Part shown: positions 1 through 10,600 of the stretch, in pieces
How positions within the stretch are numbered: the first letter of the stretch is position 1
Layout: each line of letters begins with the position of its first letter
DNA from: Algimonas ampicilliniresistens
Lineage (GTDB): Bacteria; Pseudomonadota; Alphaproteobacteria; Caulobacterales; Maricaulaceae
Assembly: GCF_030159955.1 (NCBI RefSeq)
Contig: NZ_BSNK01000001.1
Location: 620,001-684,000, forward strand
Direction: 5' to 3'
DNA length: 64,000 nt
Notes under the pieces: model-generated
Told to the model about the DNA's origin: nothing
Seen by the model: the letters and a program-made list of their open reading frames with translations, nothing else
Databases searched by the model: none
Translations under genes and position numbers: made by a program

Positions 1-2
1 CG

Positions 3-74
3 GGCGCGATTTCGCGTGACCCGCGCCGGGCTCAATATCCGTTCCGCTATGCGGGGGACGATGTAGGATTTTAG
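3..74 (+). CDS. 3' end of an unidentified CDS (partial)
   Basis: A reading frame enters from the left edge and ends at TAG 72-74 with the peptide ending RYAGDDVGF. Its codon choice resembles the surrounding genes, but another frame also runs open to a stop at 64-66, so the frame is not certain. Too little is present to name a product. The 112 bases that follow, up to the start at 187, hold no gene that I can support; an AAGGAG Shine-Dalgarno sequence sits at their end. Confidence 0.25.
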   Translation, partial: GAISRDPRRAQYPFRYAGDDVGF

Positions 75-186
75 GCTCACAACTCATCCATGACCGCTGG
101 CAATGCGCAGGACAAGGGTAGAGGCGAGGCTCGCAAACCGCTAGGCGCAAGGCTGAATAGTTTAAAAGAGCCCCTAAGGAGCCCCC

Positions 187-1308
187 ATGAGCCTGCCTAA
201 AACCTACAAGACCCTGATCTCAACCGTCACAGAAGACGGTCAATTACGTATGGAAATGGTCGAAAAACCCATGCCTGTGCCTAAATCCGATCAGGTTCTG
301 ATCCGGGTTGAGGCTGCGCCGATCAATCCGTCCGATCACGGCGTCATGTTTGGCTACTCCGATATGTCCAAGGCCAGCAATGAGGACGGTGCGCTCGTCG
401 CGCCTATACCGCCTATGGGCATGCGCATGATGAAAGGTCGTCTTGGCCAAGCGCTGCCGATTGGCAATGAGGGCGCAGGTACGGTTGTTGCGGCGGGCGA
501 TAGCGATGCAGCACAATCCCTGATGGGTCGTACAGTCGCAGCTATGGGCGGCGGTATGTACACTCAATACCGTGTCGTTCCAGTGATGCAGGTTCTTCCG
601 ATCAATGAGGGCAATACGGCGCGCGACGGTGCGTCTTCCTTCGTCAATCCGCTCACGGCTCTTTGCTTTCCAGAAACGATGCGCAATGAAGGCCATACGG
701 CGATCGTGCATACGGCGGCGGCGTCTAATCTCGGTCAAATGCTGGTTAAGATATGTAAGGCCGACGGCGTGCCGTTGGTCAATATCGTCCGCAAGGACGA
801 ACAGGTGGCTCTGCTGAAAAGCATTGGCGCGACCCATGTGATCAATTCGTCCGACGATGATTTCATCCCGCAGTTGATCGACGCCGTCCATGAAACCGGC
901 GCAACGCTCGCCTTTGACGCCACAGGCGGCGGACGTCTCGCTTCCGATATTCTGACCGCGATGGAAGGCGCTGCAGCGCGTACGCCAGGGGCTTATTCAA
1001 TCTATGGCTCGATCCATCACAAACAAGTCTATCTCTACGGCTCGCTTGATCCGTCACCAACGATGCTGACGCGTGGCTATGGTATGGCTTGGGGTGTCGG
1101 CGGCTGGCTGCTGCCAAACTTCCTCGCCAAGGCCGGCATGGAAACAGCGATCCGTCTACGCCAACGGGTGGCGAATGAGCTGACCACTACTTTCGCCAGC
1201 ACCTATACGGATGAAATCAGCCTCGCCGATGCGCTCAATGCTGACATCGTCGCACGCTATAATGCGAAGAAGACCGGCGAAAAATTCCTGGTCAATCCGC
1301 AGCTCTAG
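187..1308 (+). CDS. Zinc-type alcohol dehydrogenase-like / quinone oxidoreductase (MDR superfamily)
   Basis: A 373-residue medium-chain dehydrogenase/reductase. The N-terminal GroES-like part has the MDR pattern PINPSDHG (about residues 46-53) and a GNEGAGTVV stretch near residue 93. The C-terminal Rossmann part contains the HTAAASNLGQML nucleotide-binding turn and FDATGGG. The structural-zinc cysteine cluster of true alcohol dehydrogenases is not visible, so an NAD(P)H-dependent quinone/enone reductase-like activity is the better guess; the substrate is unknown. The start has a good AAGGAG ribosome binding site. The SDR gene begins 4 bases after the stop, so the two are probably co-transcribed. 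Confidence 0.85.
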   Translation: MSLPKTYKTLISTVTEDGQLRMEMVEKPMPVPKSDQVLIRVEAAPINPSDHGVMFGYSDMSKASNEDGALVAPIPPMGMRMMKGRLGQALPIGNEGAGTVVAAGDSDAAQSLMGRTVAAMGGGMYTQYRVVPVMQVLPINEGNTARDGASSFVNPLTALCFPETMRNEGHTAIVHTAAASNLGQMLVKICKADGVPLVNIVRKDEQVALLKSIGATHVINSSDDDFIPQLIDAVHETGATLAFDATGGGRLASDILTAMEGAAARTPGAYSIYGSIHHKQVYLYGSLDPSPTMLTRGYGMAWGVGGWLLPNFLAKAGMETAIRLRQRVANELTTTFASTYTDEISLADALNADIVARYNAKKTGEKFLVNPQL

Positions 1309-1312
1309 CTCT

Positions 1313-2050
1313 GTGAAACCACTCGCTGATCAACGCATCCTCGTGACGGGCGCAAGCTCGGGGCTGGGGCGTGCGTTGGCAGTGAAGCTGGCCAGTGAGG
1401 GCGCGCAGGTTATCGCCACGGCGCGGCGTGAGGATCGTTTGCGCGACCTCGCAGACGCACATACGGGCATAGAGCCGCGCGTGCTCGATTTGATGAATGC
1501 GGATGCGATTGCCGCGTTTTGTGCCTCCGTCGGTTCATTAGACGGTGCGGTGTTGAATGCTGGTGTCACGGCGGTTGAGCGGTTTCTAGATGGTGCAGAC
1601 ATATCTGATGCCGCGATGGTGGACACCAATATCATGGCGAATGTGCGGTTGGCGCGCGCCTTGGCCGAACCGCTAAATGGCGGACGGCTTGTCCTTGTTG
1701 GCTCGCTCGCAGGTCTGGTCGCGCTGCCCTATCAAGCCGTCTATTCAGGCACGAAAGCCTTCATTCAGAATTTCGGCTTGGCTCTGCGCGCAGAATGGGC
1801 GGGTCGGGTCAACGTTGGTGTGTTTGCGCCCGGCGGAATCAAGACAGAAATGACTGAAATCGAGGCGCTGTCTAAATTGCAGGGCGCTCTCGCCGATGTA
1901 GACACGGTCGCAGGGGATTTGTTCCGCTTCTATTGTTCGGGCAAAGCGCTCCGCGTACCGGGCGCATCAAACCGTGCCGCGGTCATGGCGGCAAAATTCC
2001 TGCCGCGTCCCTTGCTTTCGCAATTGATGAAGCGCGTTTATCGTCCTTAA
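1313..2050 (+). CDS. Short-chain dehydrogenase/reductase (SDR)
   Basis: A 245-residue classical SDR. The cofactor motif TGASSGLG lies near the N-terminus, the NAG motif is present as LNAGVT, and the catalytic set appears as S in LVGSLAG and YxxxK in YSGTKAF. I chose the GTG at 1313 because it immediately precedes the family start (KPLADQRILVTGASSG), whereas the frame open further upstream lies inside the previous gene. It follows the MDR reductase by 4 bases and ends 4 bases inside the convergent metallo-hydrolase gene. The substrate cannot be told from sequence. Confidence 0.88.
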   Translation: MKPLADQRILVTGASSGLGRALAVKLASEGAQVIATARREDRLRDLADAHTGIEPRVLDLMNADAIAAFCASVGSLDGAVLNAGVTAVERFLDGADISDAAMVDTNIMANVRLARALAEPLNGGRLVLVGSLAGLVALPYQAVYSGTKAFIQNFGLALRAEWAGRVNVGVFAPGGIKTEMTEIEALSKLQGALADVDTVAGDLFRFYCSGKALRVPGASNRAAVMAAKFLPRPLLSQLMKRVYRP

Positions 2051-3018
2051 TCGAGGCAGACCCGTTCGCCGCGCTCGGCAATGTGGAATCCCATCCTGTG
2101 GACGGACTTACGCGCCTCAGAACCTGCCAGCCGCACTGGGTTCGTATGGTTGAGATGAAAGAACCGCACTTTGCGTTGCTCGCTTACGGGGAGGGTTGAA
2201 AACCGCTCCATCGAGTTTGACAATCGCGGATGTGGGATCGCAGACATATCGCGACCGGGCAGCTCATTATTATCGAAAAAGGTCGCGTCCAGATAGGCCA
2301 CGTCGACCGCCGCGATCATGTCTTCAATGCGTTTTCCGTGTTCCATTTCCCAGCGGTCCCAATCATCAATATCGGGCAGGAAGAGAATACTGCGCGACGG
2401 TCCGTCGATGACATATCCGACAGTTTCAGAATATTCGTCGCGGTGCGGCACGCGGTGGGGCGTGACTGACAGCTTGTCTCTGAGTTGGACTGCGCTGCCA
2501 TCTTGCAGCGGTTCAATCTCGATATTGTCATAACGAACCATCTGGTCCCACGGGCCATTCGCAGACAAATACTCCGCCATTCGCGGCATGGCATAGACGG
2601 GTAATCTGTTAGCGCCTGCGGACTCATGGCCGGCAAACATCAGACCCGCATAGTGACCGATATGGGCATGGGTGAGAAAGACGCCAGACAATCCGATCGG
2701 CATGTCCGCTTTGGCCGGACCTGCTTCTTGTTCCAGCAGATAGAGTTGCGCGCGAATATCTGGTGTGGCTTCGAACAGAAACCGCGATCCATCCTGGCGA
2801 TCCATCAGAACGCCTGAAGCGGCAAAAAGTCTCTGATCGGGATCGGCCCAAGCGGGATCTGCGTGGCGGTCGATTTGCGGCGCGCCGCCATCCTGACCAA
2901 TGCCGAGAACCATGAATTCGACATCGCAAGATGAGGGTTCAGGCGTGGATTCAGGGTCGAGCGTTGCGCAGGCCGTGGTTAGCGACAATAGGGCGGCGGC
3001 TAAGCAGGAACGCCGCAT
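2047..3018 (-). CDS. PqqB-like MBL-fold metallo-hydrolase lipoprotein
   Basis: A 323-residue protein with an N-terminal signal ending in a lipobox-like TTAC, so it is probably anchored in the cell envelope. The mature part resembles PqqB: a VLGIGQDGGAPQID stretch close to the start, the metallo-beta-lactamase metal motif as LTHAHIGHYAG, and a DATFFDNNELPGR stretch near the end. PqqB itself is a cytoplasmic protein of pyrroloquinoline quinone synthesis; here there is a secretion signal and no pqq neighbours, so a separate hydrolase role is more likely. Its stop is 1 base from the convergent SDR gene and its start lies directly downstream of parE on the same strand. Confidence 0.75.
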   Translation of the reverse strand: MRRSCLAAALLSLTTACATLDPESTPEPSSCDVEFMVLGIGQDGGAPQIDRHADPAWADPDQRLFAASGVLMDRQDGSRFLFEATPDIRAQLYLLEQEAGPAKADMPIGLSGVFLTHAHIGHYAGLMFAGHESAGANRLPVYAMPRMAEYLSANGPWDQMVRYDNIEIEPLQDGSAVQLRDKLSVTPHRVPHRDEYSETVGYVIDGPSRSILFLPDIDDWDRWEMEHGKRIEDMIAAVDVAYLDATFFDNNELPGRDMSAIPHPRLSNSMERFSTLPVSEQRKVRFFHLNHTNPVRLAGSEARKSVHRMGFHIAERGERVCLD

Positions 3019-5019
3019 TTAGACCTCGACCGCATCCACAAACTGCGCGTGTTCTTGAATATATTCGAAGCGAAGTTCCGCCTTCTTGCCCATCAACGTG
3101 TTGATAAGCGATTCTGTCGTGACCGTATCCGCCTCGTCGATGACGACGCGAGCGAGGGTGCGGGTCGTCGGGTCCATGGTCGTGACCTTGAGTTGGGCAG
3201 GGTTCATTTCACCGAGGCCTTTAAAGCGACCAATGTCAACTTTTGTACGACCTTTGAACTCGGTCTCCATCAGCTCCGCGCGTTGCAGATCATCCAGCGC
3301 ATAGACGGTCTTTCCGCCCGCGCTCATCTTATAAAGCGGCGGCATCGCCATATAGAGGCGGCCCGCTTCGATCAGGCCCGGTGTGAGGCGGAAGAAGAAT
3401 GTGATCAGTAGGGCGGCGATATGTGCGCCGTCCACATCCGCGTCAGTCATGATGATGACGCGTTCATAACGTAAATCGTCGAGGTCGAACTTCTTACCGA
3501 GACCGACACCGAGCGCTGTGCAGAGATCGCTGATCTCCGCATTGCGCAGGATCTTCTCGTTGGTCGCGCTCTCCACATTCAGGATTTTACCCTTAAGCGG
3601 CAGGATGGCTTGCGTCTTGCGATTGCGGGCCTGTTTGGCGGAACCGCCCGCAGAGTCGCCTTCCACGATGAAGAGTTCCGTGTCTTCACTGCCCCGTTGG
3701 GAGCAATCGGCGAGTTTGCCCGGAAGGCGTAGTTTCTTGGTCGCGCTTTTACGCTTCACGTCCCGCGCTTTGCGGCGGCGCAGCCGCTCATCGGCGCGCT
3801 CAATCGCCCATTCTAAGAGCTTTTGCGCTTCGTTGGGACGCGAGGCGAGGAAATGATCGAACGGATCGCGCACGGCGCTTTCGACAATGCGCGACGCTTC
3901 CGTATTGGACAGTCGGTCTTTGGTTTGTCCCTGAAATTCCGGTTGTTTAATGAAGGCAGAGACGAGCGCACCGGCGCCAAACATCACATCGTCTGGCGTG
4001 ACGTGGCTCATCTTCTTACCCATGCCCGTCAGCTCCGCATGGGCACGGAGGCCTTTTGTAATCGCGGCGCGGAAGCCTTGCTCATGCGTTCCGCCGCCAA
4101 GGGTCGGCACAGTATTGCAGTATGAGCGAACAAAGCTGTCTGCTTCCCCATAGCCCGCCGGGCTCCACGTGACCGCCCATTCAACGCGACCATGACCGCT
4201 ATCCTTTTTGGAGCGACCGGAGAAAATTTCTGTCAGGGTCGGTTTGCTGCCGATGGTCTCGGTTAGATAGTCCTTCAGCCCATCCGGAAAGTGAAAGACG
4301 GCCTCGGTCGGGGTCGGGCTGCCCTCTTTAATCTTGGCCGGGTCGCAGGACCAACGTATCTCGACGCCTGGCTGCAGATAGGCTTTTGCCCGCGCCATCT
4401 GGAACAGGCGCGCGGCGCGGAAGGCGGCGGTCTTGCCAAAAATCTCAGGGTCGGGGTGGAAGCGCACGGTGGTGCCGCGACGATTATTGATCGCGCCGAG
4501 CTTTTCGAGCTTGCCCATCGCCTTACCGCGCTGAAACCGCATCCGGTAAAGCTGTTTGCTTTTCGCGACTTCAACTTCGAGGAAATCGGACAGCGCGTTG
4601 ACGACGGACACGCCAACACCGTGAAGGCCGCCCGATGTCTCATAGGCACCGTCGCTAAATTTGCCACCGGAATGCAGCTCCGTCATAATGACTTCTAGTG
4701 CAGATTTATCTTTATATTTCGGATGTTTATCGATCGGGATGCCGCGACCATTATCAGTTACGGATAGATAGCCGTCTGCGTCCAGATGGACTTCGATGCG
4801 CGAGGCATGGCCAGCTACAGCTTCATCCATGGAATTGTCGATAACCTCGGCGAACAGGTGGTGCAGCGCGCGGTCATCGGTTCCGCCAATATACATACCC
4901 GGGCGCAACCGCACGGGCTCAAGCCCTTCAAGAACCTGAATGTCTTTGGCGGAGTAACTCGACTCAGCTGCGCCGCTAGTTGAATCAAGAAGCGAATCTG
5001 TCTTGCGAGCCGCAGGCAT
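3019..5019 (-). CDS. parE: DNA topoisomerase IV subunit B
   Basis: A GyrB/ParE-type ATPase of about 666 residues. GHKL ATPase motifs are visible (EVIDNSMDEA, VTDNGRGIPID, SGGLHGVGVSVVNALS), followed by the transducer domain and the TOPRIM domain (LFIVEGDSAGGSA, IMTDADVDGAHI). The sequence QKTKDRLSN-type switch region and the length without the gyrase-specific insert favour ParE over GyrB. An in-frame TTG at 5031 precedes it, but ATG 5019 gives a more natural N-terminus. It partners with ParC to decatenate daughter chromosomes. Bases 5020-5149 upstream hold no other gene. Confidence 0.93.
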   Translation of the reverse strand: MPAARKTDSLLDSTSGAAESSYSAKDIQVLEGLEPVRLRPGMYIGGTDDRALHHLFAEVIDNSMDEAVAGHASRIEVHLDADGYLSVTDNGRGIPIDKHPKYKDKSALEVIMTELHSGGKFSDGAYETSGGLHGVGVSVVNALSDFLEVEVAKSKQLYRMRFQRGKAMGKLEKLGAINNRRGTTVRFHPDPEIFGKTAAFRAARLFQMARAKAYLQPGVEIRWSCDPAKIKEGSPTPTEAVFHFPDGLKDYLTETIGSKPTLTEIFSGRSKKDSGHGRVEWAVTWSPAGYGEADSFVRSYCNTVPTLGGGTHEQGFRAAITKGLRAHAELTGMGKKMSHVTPDDVMFGAGALVSAFIKQPEFQGQTKDRLSNTEASRIVESAVRDPFDHFLASRPNEAQKLLEWAIERADERLRRRKARDVKRKSATKKLRLPGKLADCSQRGSEDTELFIVEGDSAGGSAKQARNRKTQAILPLKGKILNVESATNEKILRNAEISDLCTALGVGLGKKFDLDDLRYERVIIMTDADVDGAHIAALLITFFFRLTPGLIEAGRLYMAMPPLYKMSAGGKTVYALDDLQRAELMETEFKGRTKVDIGRFKGLGEMNPAQLKVTTMDPTTRTLARVVIDEADTVTTESLINTLMGKKAELRFEYIQEHAQFVDAVEV

Positions 5020-5149
5020 AGAGCTGTCCAAATCGGGGGAACGAAGCGTGAATCAGACCTGCAATATGAGCCTATTCGCCGTCCCGGCAAGGTCTAAAGG
5101 GTTAATGAAAACAAGGCGGACCTGAATGTTTTGTGGCTGTCTGTTCGCG

Positions 5150-7669
5150 CTACGTCAGCCAGCGGATCGGAACCATAGTTTCGCCGAAGGCCGGAGTTGG
5201 ATAGTCTGCAACAGCGGATATGACGCGGCTTTGAAGCGCGCTTTGAAGTTCGGGGAGCGCATCCGGAAATCGCGCGGCGTAGCGCTCTGGTACGCTCTCG
5301 ATAGGGGCCCCTGTCAGACCGAGTAGCCGCTCCCAATAGATGAGTTCAGTCCAGGCCTCACGGGCGTCGATCAATCGCTCTTCCCCAGTCAGGACGGCGA
5401 CGGCGTCCCAGAAATCTGCCATCATTAGGCCGCCCCGACGAAGTTTCGTATCAAACCGATCTGGGGGTACGTCCCGGATGCGCTCGTCAGCAATCTTACC
5501 CCACATATAATGCGCATCCGAGATCAACTGTTCTTGGTCACGCGGACGGGTGAGTGTGTCGGACAATACGGCCTCAACCTGTTCGCTCAACTCAGGCGTT
5601 CCCGCCACGACTCGTGCGGGCACAAGGGCGATATGCTCCCAGCTGCGCGCGGTTTCGAGATGATGGCGTTCAAAAGCTGAGACCGTCACAGCAGGCGGTC
5701 CCGAGCGTCCCGAAGGGCGTAACCGCATATCGAGCTCATAGGCGATACCCTCGCGCAGAGGAGTCGTTATGATGGTTCGCAGACGCCGAACCGCCTTGGT
5801 TGCCAGATCTCGATCCACCCCGTCCTCGAACAGGAAGACCAAATCAAGGTCGGACTGGGGCAACATGAGACGCTGACCCAATTTCCCAAGGCCGAGAACA
5901 GCGATAGGTAGGTCGGGTTCTCCGAGGTCGTCGCGCGCAATGGTCAAGGCGGTTTCGATGGCGCGTTCTGCCATGCTTGTCAGCCCGTTAGCGAGACCAC
6001 GCCAGTCCAACTGGCCGTTCAGAAACCCATGATAAGTTTGGAACAGGCCTTCATTCACAAACCGACGAAGCCGTTCCAACCTGGTCTCGTAATCGGTCTC
6101 CGCCAGAACGAACCGTGCGCTCGGCGGGGATGGGTCGAGAAACGTATCGATAATGTGCGGCGACTGTTCCAGTAGGACCGACATGTGCGGGCTATAGAGT
6201 AGGGGATCAATCAACGCATCGAGCAGCGCAGGATTGGTCGCGAGTAGAGACAAATATTGTTCAGAGCGTGAGAGCTTGTTCAGAAAACCGTCGATCCGTT
6301 GTACGGCCAAGTCCGGATTTTCGGCTTGCGAAACACGACGGGTCAACGCTGCCCCCAGCGGCTCTAGTCTTCCGCGCTGGGTCGCTCGAACACCTTGGCG
6401 GCGAAACCCGGATGTCCAATCATCAATGATGGGTTGCGAGGCCTCTGAGAAAATTGTGCTCTCCGATGGTGTATCCGAGGCGTCCTCAATCTCAAACATG
6501 GCAGTGAAACGGTGATGGACTTGCCGTCGATGCGACGTGGTTCTGTCCATGAGTGAATGCTGGTCTTCCCCCATCAATTCGGTGAGCTTAGCCCACGCCG
6601 CGTCAGTGTCTGGCAGGACATGTTCATGGCCATTGCGCATCATCTGCAAGGCGTTTTCCAACTGGCGGTGGTCACGATAGCTCTGCATGAGCGCCTCGGC
6701 TTCCGCCCGTTCGAGATGGCCTTCAGAGGCCAGAGCATCAAGCGCGTCGAGCGTATTGGTCGTGCGCAATGAATAGTGCTTGCCGCCCCAGATAAGCTGT
6801 TGGGCATTGGTGATGAATTCGATCTCGCGAATGCCACCTGTACCGAGCTTGACGTTAAATCCGAAGGGTTGGTCGAGGATCGGCTCGCGCTGTTCGCGTT
6901 CACGCTTCAACCGGGGATGCTCCAAATTGATCCTGGATTTCAGTGCGGCCAGTTCGTCAATCGTTCGGAAGTCCAGATTTTGTCGCCACAAAAAAGGTGA
7001 CAGTTCGGCGAGGAACTGGTTTCCCGTGTCTCGGTCACCCCCCACGACCCGAGCTTTAAGAAGGGCCAATCGGTGCCAAGGCAGGGCTCGAAAAAAGTAA
7101 AAATCCGCGGCCCGCTGTGTGCTCATCGTCAGGCCGGAGACGGAGGCTTCTGGCCTTAAACGCCAGTCAACACGATAGACGAAATCCGGATCATTGGGCG
7201 GCATCAATATCCGCGTCATCCGCTTCATGACCCGGTCGAGCACATAGGCTTGGCCCTTGGCCTTGGAGACGGGAAGATGATCAGGATCGAAATAGGTGAT
7301 TAAATCTATATCGGACGAAAAATTGAGGTCATGCCCGCCGAGCTTGCCGAGACCGAGAATGAAGACACCCTCTGGCGTGCCGGGCAATTTTTCGTGGGTC
7401 CAGGCCGATTGCAGGGCCACATTAATCGCCCGATCCGCGAAGGCGCTTTGTAATTGACCGAGCGCCGCATAAGGCCGGGCTTTGCGCAACGCTAAATATG
7501 CCCATCCAAGGGCGAAGCGGGCTTTAAGATCGGGTAAGTCTTCGGCGCTGGCAGCGTTAAGCGCCGCAATGGCGTCGTCCGCCATATGGTCGTCCGGCTC
7601 GCCAAAACGCTCGGCGAGACCGGATAGATAGGGACTATGCGAGAGGCTAGAAGAGCAGCCGGACAACAA
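5150..7669 (-). CDS. glnE: Bifunctional glutamine synthetase adenylyltransferase/deadenylase
   Basis: Contains both nucleotidyltransferase domains of GlnE: the N-terminal one as LGKLGGHDLNFSSDIDLI and the C-terminal one as LGKLGQRLMLPQSDLDLV. It attaches and removes AMP on glutamine synthetase in response to nitrogen status. The frame is open up to an ATG at 7753, but that start would overlap the upstream autotransporter by 107 bases. TTG codons at 7669 or 7666 leave only about 20 bases of overlap and just precede the family-like SPYLSGLAERF, so I prefer a TTG start, possibly coupled to translation of the upstream gene. About 839 residues, slightly shorter than usual for alphaproteobacterial GlnE. 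Confidence 0.9.
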   Translation of the reverse strand: MLSGCSSSLSHSPYLSGLAERFGEPDDHMADDAIAALNAASAEDLPDLKARFALGWAYLALRKARPYAALGQLQSAFADRAINVALQSAWTHEKLPGTPEGVFILGLGKLGGHDLNFSSDIDLITYFDPDHLPVSKAKGQAYVLDRVMKRMTRILMPPNDPDFVYRVDWRLRPEASVSGLTMSTQRAADFYFFRALPWHRLALLKARVVGGDRDTGNQFLAELSPFLWRQNLDFRTIDELAALKSRINLEHPRLKREREQREPILDQPFGFNVKLGTGGIREIEFITNAQQLIWGGKHYSLRTTNTLDALDALASEGHLERAEAEALMQSYRDHRQLENALQMMRNGHEHVLPDTDAAWAKLTELMGEDQHSLMDRTTSHRRQVHHRFTAMFEIEDASDTPSESTIFSEASQPIIDDWTSGFRRQGVRATQRGRLEPLGAALTRRVSQAENPDLAVQRIDGFLNKLSRSEQYLSLLATNPALLDALIDPLLYSPHMSVLLEQSPHIIDTFLDPSPPSARFVLAETDYETRLERLRRFVNEGLFQTYHGFLNGQLDWRGLANGLTSMAERAIETALTIARDDLGEPDLPIAVLGLGKLGQRLMLPQSDLDLVFLFEDGVDRDLATKAVRRLRTIITTPLREGIAYELDMRLRPSGRSGPPAVTVSAFERHHLETARSWEHIALVPARVVAGTPELSEQVEAVLSDTLTRPRDQEQLISDAHYMWGKIADERIRDVPPDRFDTKLRRGGLMMADFWDAVAVLTGEERLIDAREAWTELIYWERLLGLTGAPIESVPERYAARFPDALPELQSALQSRVISAVADYPTPAFGETMVPIRWLT

Positions 7670-10600
7670 TGCGACCCGTATGACGGATGAAGCCGTCGCG
7701 AATATCGCTGTCAAAGTCGAACCCGACCGATGAGAAGCCTGAGCCTGCAGCAACGCTGAAGCCGACTAAGATGCCCGAAGACGGGAAGTCTGCGGAAATG
7801 GTCTCGGCCAGGGCTGCATTATTGATGCCTGCAAAGCTGTAGCTCGTCAGGATCGGGTCAGACAGGAATTCATTGCGATAACCGACGCGGATCGATGGTT
7901 GGATCCAGGTCCTTTTTCCTTCAAATTTCGCGCCGAAATTCAGCAATCCAGAAACGGAACCGAGCTCGGATGTACGTTTGTCGACAGATAGAGCCACGCC
8001 GAGATCGCCAGCTTCCTCGTAGGCGTCTTCGGTGAGGCGAAGATAATCGAGACTGATGACGGGGCGGGCCCAGAATTTCTTGCCCATCGCAATGTCATAG
8101 CCTGCGCGCAGTGACCCTGACACATGTGTCCCGTCCCATTCGCCGGAGCTCTCTCCCGTGAAAGTGCCGACCCGGACGCGGCGGTTTTGCTCAAACTGGT
8201 TGAGGCCACCACCCACATAGGCGTCGATGCCAAGATTGCCAGACGCGAAACCGGCATAAAGCCCGGCTAGAACGGTTGTGACATCCAGCGGTTCATCGAT
8301 ACCAATCACGTCTTCGATTTCAGTCGAAGCAAAGCCAAAATTCACGCCAACAGCGTGAAACGGCCCAAGTGCTGTGTCTAGACCGCCAGTGAAGCCAAAG
8401 CCTTCCCCGCGATATTGTTCGGATAGACCTGCAAGATCGCGGTCAGCAAAGTATGCGAATTCTTGAATCCAAGCGCCACCGGGTTTGTCGGGTGAGCGTC
8501 TTGCGGCGTCGAGATGGTTAGCGACCGCGCCGGTCGCGCCGTCGGAGTTTGCGACAACAAATTGACGCGAGGCAGCGGCGAATTCTGGCAGAAGCTGGTT
8601 GTACGCGGCGTAGAACTCGCTGGCTGTCGATAGGTTTGCGACTTCATTGCCGAGGTCGCGGTTGTTCTGCAACGCCTGCAAGGTTGCGCCAAAAACGGAC
8701 TCGCCAAGGCCGATTTGCGTCGGGTCTAAGCCGAGGGCCGAGGCTTCACGCAGGTCAACGGTAATAACGAGGGTATTATTGTCGGCTGAAAACGCCGTAT
8801 CGAACAAAAAGCTACCATCATCCGCAGCGTTCAACGCGTCGATATCGTCAACCGTTAGGTTTGCGGCGGTCGCCAGATCAAAACTAGTTCCACTGCTGCC
8901 CACTGTATCGGCATTAATGATGTTACGAAGGATTGGATTGATTTGCGCGCCGTTGGCAAAGCTGATCGCGCCGCTGGCTTGTAAGGTGGACGCTCGACCG
9001 GTGTCGCCGTCAATGACAGGGCTGAAAGTCGAGCCATCGCCAAAGGCAGCAGACGTGATCGAAACAGGCTCACCATTGGTGATCGCCAAAATCGAATCGA
9101 CAACGTCAATCTCAAGGCCGTCTTGATTGGTAATGCTACCAGCAAAGTCTGAACCATTCAGGGACAGCACATCATCGCCAGCCCCGAAGTCAATATTGCC
9201 AGCGATCAACCCCGCTGTACTGGTGATAGAATCATTGCCTGACCCAAGCCGGATGTCACCGATGGTCTGCGGTACGAGAGGCACGACATCATCGTCTGGG
9301 TCTGTGTCGATGAGCGCTTCCTGCAAGAAGGTCACGCCGCTCGTATTGTTCGAGAGGTCGAGTGCGATGAGTGTGAAGTCAGTCTCTTGATTGCCATCGG
9401 CGTCGGAATTGCTGCCGACAGCCGTTAGAGACCCACGGTTCACGACATTGGAGAGAGTTCCTGACGCATCCCGTACAACAGTCGCTGTCCCATTTCGCCC
9501 GACGAGAATGGCCGTCATGACACTATCATTCACGAGCGAGTTCATTTCAGCGGTCGCGCCGATGTCAATCGCCGTGGCGATAACAGGCCGCGGCGAGGGA
9601 ATATTGTCAGCGTCAAAATAGACTTCGTCGGACGCTTCAGAAGCTTGCGCAATTATAACGCCGGTGTTGTTGAGACGTTCTGCAATCGCATTGTCGCCCA
9701 GCACAATCACCCGTGCTGTACCTGTGCCTAAATCGACGCCCTCAATGGGGCGTTCAACTGCGCCGACAAAGGTGGCAACTCGCATTGTTCCTGAATTGCG
9801 GATCCCGCCTTCCAGAGTTGCATCGGAGACGGATAATACGGTCGCGTCAAAATCATCATAGATGCCGGCAGCGGAAATGGTCCCAAGGTTGATGAAGGCG
9901 TAGAGTTCATCCGCGTCAAAACCATCGGCGGCCGGGTCAGTGATGGCCGAAACGGTTCCGACAGAAATTGGAGTGCCGTTACCATCGACAAGAATAGCAG
10001 GCGCAGAGCCGCTTTGCGTAATGTTGCTAACCGCGACGATCCTTGTGGTTTCAACACCGTCCGCGTCGGTTGATGTGACCGTCCGTGTCGTCAGGTTGAT
10101 ACCGCGTGCAATATTTCCGCCAACCGAGATGGCAGATCCAGCTTGGCCGAGATCCTCAGCGGTAAGGTCGAGCCGGTCAGCCGTAGAGTTGGGGTCAAAT
10201 GGGATACGGTTGGTAAAACGAAAGCCTGTATTTGAAATCGTGCTGCTTGATGCGAAACCCCCACCAATATCTGCGCCAATGTCGAACGCAGCAGAGCCTG
10301 TACCCGCAATATCGACCACTCCGGCACTGGACACATTGCCTGTGACGTTGCTGCCAATCCGGATACCAGCGCTTTCATCACCCCGGACTTGGATCCGTCC
10401 TTCTGTCGTCAGGTCGCCATCTAGACCTGCGCCAAGGGGCGTGTTCGATAGATTGATAGCATAGCTTTGATTGCCTTCGACCAGGATGATCGACGTCTCT
10501 TCCAGCGTGATGTTGCCGGTAAAGGGTGACGCGCCTGAGACAAGAATGCCGGTCCGACCTGTGCCTGAGGCAAAAGGCGTATCCTGCAGCGGATCATCAT

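Noticed and set aside
244-891. His/Arg-rich open frame of 215 codons opposite the MDR reductase gene
   Set aside because: Antisense of a clear gene; no start signal or family resemblance.
9940-10464. Open frame of 174 codons on the plus strand inside the autotransporter gene
   Set aside because: Antisense shadow of a repetitive passenger coding region; composition typical of such shadows.
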